A DNA stretch of 64,000 bases, from NCBI GenBank assembly GCA_946499505.1, contig CAMMSL010000012.1:1-64000 (forward strand), read 5' to 3'. Position numbers and translations under genes: made by a program. Shown one piece after another: positions 59,544 to 64,000 of the stretch. This DNA is from an uncultured Lachnoclostridium sp. (GTDB lineage: Bacteria > Bacillota > Clostridia > Lachnospirales > Lachnospiraceae). The notes below the pieces were generated by a model. That model was not told where the DNA came from, did not search any database, and saw nothing but the letters and a program-made list of their open reading frames with translations. Every line of letters begins with the position of its first letter. The stretch's first letter is position 1.

Positions 59544-60752
59544 ATGGAAATGAATTCCGCTAATGTGGAAGCCGTCGTAAAACAGGTACTCGAGAGTATG
59601 CTCGACAAGAAGATCCCTTCACAGTCAGCACCGGCAGCAAGCCAGGCTATCCCGAAGACAGCTCATGTAGCTATGCTGACATCACTTGGGCATTATGATA
59701 TTAAAGAATTTCCGATTCCGGAAGTGGGAGACGGAGATATTCTTGTAAAAGTAGAAGGATGCGGTATCTGCGGTACAGACGCACACGAATTCAAAAAAGA
59801 CCCGTTCGGCCTGATCCCGGTGGCACTCGGACATGAGGGAACCGGTGAGATCGTCAAGATGGGTAAAAATGTAAAAGTTGACAGTGCCGGAAAACCGTTG
59901 AAGGTCGGCGACAAAGTTGTTACATGTATGATCTTCAAAGATGACCCGGAGATCGAGATGTTCGACCTGAACAAGAAGAATGTAGGAGGCGCTGATGTTT
60001 ACGGACTTCTTCCGGATGATGACATTCATCTGAACGGATGGTTTTCGGACTACATCTTTATCCGTGAAGGATCTTCCGTATTCAATGTAAGCGATCTCGA
60101 CCTCGACTCAAGAATCCTCATCGAGCCATGTGCAGTTCTCGTACATGCAGTAGAGAGAGCTAAGACAACAGGCATCTTAAGATTCAACAGCAGAGTTGTT
60201 GTACAGGGATGCGGACCGATCGGTCTGATCTGTATCGCAGTTCTCCGCACACTTGGTGTTGAAAATATCGTCGCAGTAGACGGTAATCCGCAGAGACTTG
60301 AGTTTGCTAAGAAAATGGGTGCTGACAAGTCTGTAAACTTTATGGAATACAAAGGAATCGAGGCCCTTTCAGGAGCAGTGAAAGACGCATTTGGCGGACA
60401 CCTTGCAGATTTCGCATTCCAGTGTACCGGATCACCGGCAGCACATTCGAACATCTACAAATTTATCCGCAACGGCGGCGGACTCTGCGAGCTTGGATTC
60501 TTTATCAACGGCGGAGATGCTACGATCAATCCGCACTTTGACCTCTGCTCCAAAGAGATCAATCTGGTCGGCTCATGGGTATATACACTGAGAGATTATG
60601 CAACGACCTTTGATTTCCTGAAGAGAGCACAGGCAATCGGGCTTCCGATGAAGGAACTGATCACTCACAGATTCCCGCTGGAGGAGATCAATGAGGCTCA
60701 TGAAACAAATCTTGCACAGAAAGGCCTTAAGATCGCTATCGTTAATAAATAA
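59544..60752 (+). CDS. zinc-dependent alcohol dehydrogenase with N-terminal encapsulation peptide
   Basis: A 402-residue medium-chain dehydrogenase. Residues 1-22 (SANVEAVVKQVLESMLDKK) form an amphipathic helix joined by an Ala/Pro/Ser linker to the enzyme. Zinc/active-site block GCGICGTDAHEF with GHEGTGEIV, and Rossmann VVVQGCGPIGLICIAVL. Would reduce propionaldehyde to 1-propanol, or lactaldehyde to 1,2-propanediol, recycling NADH in the lumen. Not an iron-type PduQ. The structural-zinc Cys quartet of classical enzymes appears missing. Confidence 0.88.
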   Translation: MEMNSANVEAVVKQVLESMLDKKIPSQSAPAASQAIPKTAHVAMLTSLGHYDIKEFPIPEVGDGDILVKVEGCGICGTDAHEFKKDPFGLIPVALGHEGTGEIVKMGKNVKVDSAGKPLKVGDKVVTCMIFKDDPEIEMFDLNKKNVGGADVYGLLPDDDIHLNGWFSDYIFIREGSSVFNVSDLDLDSRILIEPCAVLVHAVERAKTTGILRFNSRVVVQGCGPIGLICIAVLRTLGVENIVAVDGNPQRLEFAKKMGADKSVNFMEYKGIEALSGAVKDAFGGHLADFAFQCTGSPAAHSNIYKFIRNGGGLCELGFFINGGDATINPHFDLCSKEINLVGSWVYTLRDYATTFDFLKRAQAIGLPMKELITHRFPLEEINEAHETNLAQKGLKIAIVNK

Positions 60753-60763
60753 GGTGGATCATT

Positions 60764-61117
60764 ATGGGAGAAGCAGTAGGTATGTTGGAGGTCTTCGGGC
60801 TGGCAACGGCATTTGCGGCGGCTGACGCCGGATGCAAGGCCGGCGATGTATGGCTCGAGAAATTCGACAAAAATAAACCGGCGAATGCAGATGAATTACC
60901 TGTACCGCTGATCGTCATGGTCAAATTCCGTGGAAGCGTATCCGATGTCACGGCAGCGCTTGAAGCGGCAAAGGCGAGAGCCGAAGAGCTTGCGGGCGTT
61001 GTAAACGAATATAAGATCGCAAGACCGACAGAGGATACAGAGAAGATGCTGAAGCTTACCGGATTAGATAAAGGTGAACCACATATCATCAATGAAAAAG
61101 ATATTGAAGAGATTTAG
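60764..61117 (+). CDS. divergent BMC-H shell protein with loop insert and tail
   Basis: A 117-residue BMC-domain protein: GMLEVFGLATAFAAADAGCKAGD is the first strand and helix (GMLEVFGLATAFAAAD, AGCKAGDVWLEKF). An insert (about residues 35-47, DKNKPANADELPV) precedes VPLIVMVKFRGSVSDVTAAL, and the usual GSG pore motif is absent. The last 20 residues are an acidic extension. Eleven bp after the dehydrogenase gene. Likely a minor shell component with a different pore. Confidence 0.82.
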   Translation: MGEAVGMLEVFGLATAFAAADAGCKAGDVWLEKFDKNKPANADELPVPLIVMVKFRGSVSDVTAALEAAKARAEELAGVVNEYKIARPTEDTEKMLKLTGLDKGEPHIINEKDIEEI

Positions 61118-61130
61118 GAGGAAATGAACA

Positions 61131-61412
61131 ATGGCAATGGCACAGCAGGCATTAGGAATGGTTGAAACAAGAGGACTTACGGCAGCTATCGAGGCTGCAG
61201 ATGCAATGACAAAGGCAGCAGAGGTTACTCTGATCGGAACAGAGAAGATCGGAAGCGGACTCGTAACAGTTATGGTACGCGGAGACGTAGGAGCTGTTAA
61301 AGCTGCAGTAGAGACAGGCGCAGACGCAGCAGGAAGACTTGGAGAGCTGGTCGCTACACACGTAATCCCGAGACCGCACAACGATGTTGAGAAGATCCTT
61401 CCTACTGTATAG
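61131..61412 (+). CDS. BMC-H shell protein, PduA/PduJ/EutM type
   Basis: A 93-residue canonical hexameric shell protein: [19 protein letters not shown], pore motif [18 protein letters not shown], and C-terminal [17 protein letters not shown]. Probably the main facet protein. Over 80% alike in residues with the core of the extended shell protein at 61759-62163, showing a recent duplication. Ribosome site AGGAGG. Confidence 0.95.
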   Translation: MAMAQQALGMVETRGLTAAIEAADAMTKAAEVTLIGTEKIGSGLVTVMVRGDVGAVKAAVETGADAAGRLGELVATHVIPRPHNDVEKILPTV

Positions 61413-61460
61413 TCATACTGCTTGCGGGAGGTCCTTACATTAAAGCAAAGGAGCAGTCTC

Positions 61461-61745
61461 ATGGGAAACGCGTATGGATTTTTTGAGATCCCGAGTGTTA
61501 CAGCGGCGGTAGTCGCAGTTGATATTATGTGCAAGACGGCAGATGTGCAGTTTGTCACATGGGAGAAAAAATTGGGCGGACGATTGGTTACGATCATCAT
61601 CCGCGGCGATGTATCCGCTGTAAAACAGGCTGTCGAAGCTGCTGAAGCAGGAGGAATTAAAAAGCCTGTGTGCGCTGTTGTGATCCCGAACCCCCATGAG
61701 GAGGTACTCAAGATCGTTAACGGCAGTGCTAACAGAGTAAATTAG
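61461..61745 (+). CDS. BMC-H shell protein with altered pore (GGR)
   Basis: A 94-residue hexameric shell protein: [25 protein letters not shown], given as [15 protein letters not shown] and [10 protein letters not shown], then [19 protein letters not shown]. Pore segment GGR in place of GSG adds a positive charge ring. N-terminal [10 protein letters not shown] resembles PduT-half or CcmK-like types. Start 61461 is fixed by AAGGAG eight bases before; the frame opens at 61422. Confidence 0.88.
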   Translation: MGNAYGFFEIPSVTAAVVAVDIMCKTADVQFVTWEKKLGGRLVTIIIRGDVSAVKQAVEAAEAGGIKKPVCAVVIPNPHEEVLKIVNGSANRVN

Positions 61746-61758
61746 GAGGCAGTTTAAG

Positions 61759-62163
61759 ATGGCAGAAGAAAAGAAAACTACAACAGCCAAAGCGCCGGCA
61801 AAAACTGTACGAAGAGTAAGAAAGACGGCGCAGAAGGCGGAAACGGTTCAGGAACAACCTATAATTCAGAAGGAGGAACGAAAAATGTCACAGGAAGCAT
61901 TAGGAATGGTTGAAACAAGAGGTCTGGTAGCATCAATTGAAGCAGCAGATACAATGTTAAAAGCTGCAAACGTAGTTCTGGTCGGAACAGAGAAGATCGG
62001 AAGCGGACTTGTAACAGTTATGGTACGCGGTGATGTAGGAGCTGTTAAATCAGCAGTTGAGTCCGGAGCAGAGGCTGCAGGAAGACTTGGCGAATTAGTA
62101 GCTACACACGTAATCCCGAGACCGCACAGCGATGTGGAGAAGATTCTTCCGGTTCTTAAATAA
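61759..62163 (+). CDS. BMC-H shell protein with basic N-terminal extension and an internal start
   Basis: A 134-residue protein: residues 1-42 are a Lys/Ala/Thr-rich, probably disordered extension ([18 protein letters not shown] at its start), followed by a canonical PduA/J domain ([31 protein letters not shown]). The first ATG has TTAGGAGG upstream. A second perfect site, AGGAGG at 61871-61876, sits eight bases before an in-frame ATG at 61885, so a 92-residue plain form could also be made from the same gene. Confidence 0.9.
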   Translation: MAEEKKTTTAKAPAKTVRRVRKTAQKAETVQEQPIIQKEERKMSQEALGMVETRGLVASIEAADTMLKAANVVLVGTEKIGSGLVTVMVRGDVGAVKSAVESGAEAAGRLGELVATHVIPRPHSDVEKILPVLK

Positions 62164-62213
62164 TCTGGGATTATTGAAAAGTCAGTAATCACGCATTATC
62201 GACGAATCAACGA

Positions 62214-62247
62214 TGGGAACTGATCAGGAAACTGTATCAGTTCCCTG
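62214..62247 (+). other. intercistronic hairpin before pduL
   Basis: GGGAACTGAT (62214-62223) pairs with ATCAGTTCCC (62235-62244), followed by TGAAAATA. No U-run; possibly a stability or processing element between shell genes and pduL. Confidence 0.5.
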
Positions 62248-62269
62248 AAAATACAAGGAGAATTGAGAA

Positions 62270-62920
62270 ATGGATAACAGTAATGTGGCATTAATTACAA
62301 AGCTGGTTCTGGAAGCAGTTGAAAAACAGAAATCATCCGATGATGCAGGATATCTTGTACCCATCGGAGTGTCCGCAAGACATATCCATCTTACACAGGA
62401 ACACGTCGAAGTGCTGTTCGGAAAAGGCTATCAGCTCACGAAGAAAAAAGAGCTGATGGGCGGACAGTTCGCATCAAATGAGACCGTGACGATCGTGGGA
62501 ATCAAACTCAGAGCAATCGAGAATGTCAGAGTTTTAGGACCTGTCAGAAAACAGACACAGGTTGAGATTTCTGCGACAGACGCGATTAAACTCGGCGTCA
62601 AAGCTCCGATCAGAGAGTCGGGAAATGTTGCAGGAAGCGCACCGATCGCTGTAGTCGGACCGAAAGGTGCTCTTTACCTTAAAGAAGGATGCATCATTGC
62701 AATGAGACATATACATATGTCACCGAGGGATGCCATGGCAGCCGGTGTGCATGACGGAGATATCGTATCGGTAAAAGCGGACAATGAAAGAGGAACAATA
62801 TTCAACCACGTAAAGATTCGTGTAGACGACAGCTTCACACTTGAGATGCACATCGATACGGATGAAGCAAATGCTGCCAAGATCGCAACCGGTGATACGG
62901 TGAGGATTATATCATGCTGA
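62270..62920 (+). CDS. pduL: phosphate propanoyltransferase PduL
   Basis: A 216-residue PduL-type phosphotransacylase making propionyl-phosphate and free CoA. Both His metal clusters are present: GVSARHIHLTQEHVEVLFG and MRHIHMSPRDA. The N-terminal NSNVALITKLVLEAVEKQK is an amphipathic encapsulation helix. It closes the CoA loop with the aldehyde dehydrogenase. Overlaps the EutN-like gene by 7 bp. Confidence 0.95.
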   Translation: MDNSNVALITKLVLEAVEKQKSSDDAGYLVPIGVSARHIHLTQEHVEVLFGKGYQLTKKKELMGGQFASNETVTIVGIKLRAIENVRVLGPVRKQTQVEISATDAIKLGVKAPIRESGNVAGSAPIAVVGPKGALYLKEGCIIAMRHIHMSPRDAMAAGVHDGDIVSVKADNERGTIFNHVKIRVDDSFTLEMHIDTDEANAAKIATGDTVRIISC

Positions 62921-63180
62921 TAGGGAAAGTTGTCGGAAGTGTTGTTTCAACACGCAAATGTGAAAATTTGGTCGGAAATAAATTTATGATCGTGGATATA
63001 CTGGAGCATATGCATTCCGGCGCAGACCAGCTTATCGCGATCGATAAGATCGGAGCGGGAATCGGCGAATATGTGCTTGTGGCACAGGGCAGCGCGGCAA
63101 GAATCGGAAGCGGTATGCCGGATGCGCCGATCGACGCGGCGATTGTGGGAATTATTGACGACGGATCAGGACTGGAGTAG
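62914..63180 (+). CDS. BMC-P vertex protein, EutN/CcmL/PduN type
   Basis: An 88-residue pentameric vertex protein: MLIGKVVGSVVSTRKCENLVG at the start (GKVVGSVVSTRKCENL), GAGIGEYVLVAQGSAAR, and DAAIVGIID near the end. Pentamers cap the twelve corners of the shell. Coupled to pduL by overlap and followed 7 bp later by the PduS-like gene. Confidence 0.95.
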   Translation: MLIGKVVGSVVSTRKCENLVGNKFMIVDILEHMHSGADQLIAIDKIGAGIGEYVLVAQGSAARIGSGMPDAPIDAAIVGIIDDGSGLE

Positions 63181-63187
63181 TGGAATT

Positions 63188-64000
63188 ATGGATATGAAAG
63201 AATTAAGCAGCATATTGCAGCAGAACGGTATCGTTGGTGCAGGTGGTGCAGGATTTCCGACATATGCAAAGCTGGATGAGCGTGCAGATACGATCATCCT
63301 GAACTGTGCGGAATGTGAACCGCTCCTGAGGCTGCACAGACAGCTTCTTGAAAAGCATGCTGCCGAAATCGCAGATATGTTCCATACGATTGCTGAGACC
63401 GTTGGAGCAAAAGAAGCAATTATCGGTATTAAGAAAGCATACAAGAAAACGATCGAAGCAGTAAATGCTGTTATTGACAAATATCCGGAAATGAGACTTG
63501 GATTGCTGGATGAAGTCTATCCTGCCGGCGATGAAGTAGTTCTTATCTACGAAGTAACAGGAAAAGTTGTACGCCCCGGCGGACTTCCGATCGAGAGCGG
63601 CGTTGCAGTATTCAATGTAGAGACTGTATATAATGCATACAGAGCTCTGCATGAAAATACACCTGTAGAAGATAAGCTGGTGTCTGTTGTTGCAGAGGTA
63701 GAGAATCCGATTACAGTTCGTGTTCCTATCGGTACGCCTCTTGACGAGGTTGTAGCGCTTGCAGGACACGTCACAACACCGAATCCGGTGTATTTTGTGG
63801 GCGGTCCTATGATGGGCAACATCGGAACAGGCGCCCAGCCGGTGACAAAGACGACGAATGCAATTCTCGTACTGCCGGAAGATCATTATATTGTTCAGAA
63901 GAAATTAAAGAAAAATTCAATCGATATGAAACGTGCAGCAGCATGCTGCTGTCAGTGTACGATGTGTACGGATCTGTGCCCGAGACATCTGCTCGGACAT
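63188..64000 (+). CDS. PduS/RnfC-like flavo-iron-sulfur protein (cut by window end)
   Basis: The first 271 codons of an open frame reaching the window edge, start ATG 63188 with GGAG upstream. N-terminal GIVGAGGAGFPTYAKL is the RnfC/NuoF nucleotide-site Gly loop; NCAECEPLLRLHR and VGGPMMGNIGTG follow; CCCQCTMCTDLCP near residue 258 begins a 4Fe-4S site. PduS relatives shuttle electrons to cobalamin recycling or regenerate NAD+ in the lumen. The C-terminal half is outside the window. Confidence 0.88.
   Translation, partial: MDMKELSSILQQNGIVGAGGAGFPTYAKLDERADTIILNCAECEPLLRLHRQLLEKHAAEIADMFHTIAETVGAKEAIIGIKKAYKKTIEAVNAVIDKYPEMRLGLLDEVYPAGDEVVLIYEVTGKVVRPGGLPIESGVAVFNVETVYNAYRALHENTPVEDKLVSVVAEVENPITVRVPIGTPLDEVVALAGHVTTPNPVYFVGGPMMGNIGTGAQPVTKTTNAILVLPEDHYIVQKKLKKNSIDMKRAAACCCQCTMCTDLCPRHLLGH

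Noticed and set aside
55759-64000. Ethanolamine-utilisation operon
   Set aside because: EutS-, EutP- and EutN-like proteins are present, but there is no EutBC lyase; the aldolase and PduB/PduL-like genes point to deoxysugar/propanediol metabolism.

Overview
The window reads as chromosomal DNA of a gut Firmicute of the family Lachnospiraceae (Mediterraneibacter / Dorea / hylemonae-scindens-like; the species cannot be fixed from sequence alone). The evidence is consensus sigma-A promoters, strong AGGAGG ribosome sites, U-tract terminators, a PPi-type phosphofructokinase, rubrerythrin, a Csp-like subtilase, and a propanediol-type bacterial microcompartment (BMC) for deoxysugars. No rRNA, CRISPR array, insertion sequence or phage is visible.

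Layout. 0-2.8 kb: a small Asn-rich protein, an rRNA methyltransferase, an XTP pyrophosphatase and a phosphodiesterase. 2.8-3.6 kb: one promoter and seven tRNAs (Pro, Gly, Arg, His, Gln, Lys, Leu). 3.7-16.8 kb: mtnA, an HPr-like protein without the usual His, a MATE pump behind a leader-peptide/terminator arrangement, mntP behind a yybP-ykoY Mn2+ riboswitch, a two-component system, a Na+/alanine symporter, hisH-hisF, ung, tRNA-Gly(CCC), a HEPN/MNT pair, an EIIC-like membrane protein and a RelQ-type alarmone synthetase. 16.9-25 kb: an SPFH/NfeD pair with a zinc-ribbon surface protein, a soft-metal P-type ATPase, a TPR lipoprotein, mnmM, hflX and a ferredoxin-nitroreductase.

25-36 kb holds the first half of a fucose/rhamnose programme: an SDR plus PduB-like shell trimer (minus strand), then a stand-alone HD hydrolase, a ParA-type ATPase and an AraC regulator (translationally coupled), followed by a deoxysugar kinase and isomerase. 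fruK-fruA-fruR (fructose PTS) follows. 36-47 kb: rubrerythrin, GT2, PPi-PFK, a D-2-hydroxyacid dehydrogenase, an S8 protease, an AraC regulator, a PHP phosphatase, a second MATE pump, an acetyltransferase, and then a decay zone with a GH3 remnant and a broken second copy of the S8 protease.

47-55.5 kb: an AT-rich AbiEi-type antitoxin with an unknown small membrane protein, a heterodimeric ABC exporter, a double-Nudix protein, a flavodoxin, a nucleotidyltransferase, a membrane protein and a PHP protein. 55.7-64 kb: the main BMC operon (EutS-like, EutP-like, fuculose-P aldolase, PduO-C-like, CoA-acylating aldehyde dehydrogenase, alcohol dehydrogenase, four hexameric shell proteins, PduL, EutN, and a PduS/RnfC-like protein cut by the window end).

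Together, kinase and isomerase (29-32 kb) would make a ketodeoxysugar 1-phosphate. The aldolase splits it to DHAP and lactaldehyde, and lactaldehyde goes via 1,2-propanediol to propionaldehyde inside the BMC, giving propanol (alcohol dehydrogenase) and propionyl-phosphate (aldehyde dehydrogenase plus PduL). The propanediol dehydratase (B12 or glycyl-radical type) is not in the window and presumably lies beyond position 64000. Five of the enzymes carry short terminal helices that look like encapsulation peptides.
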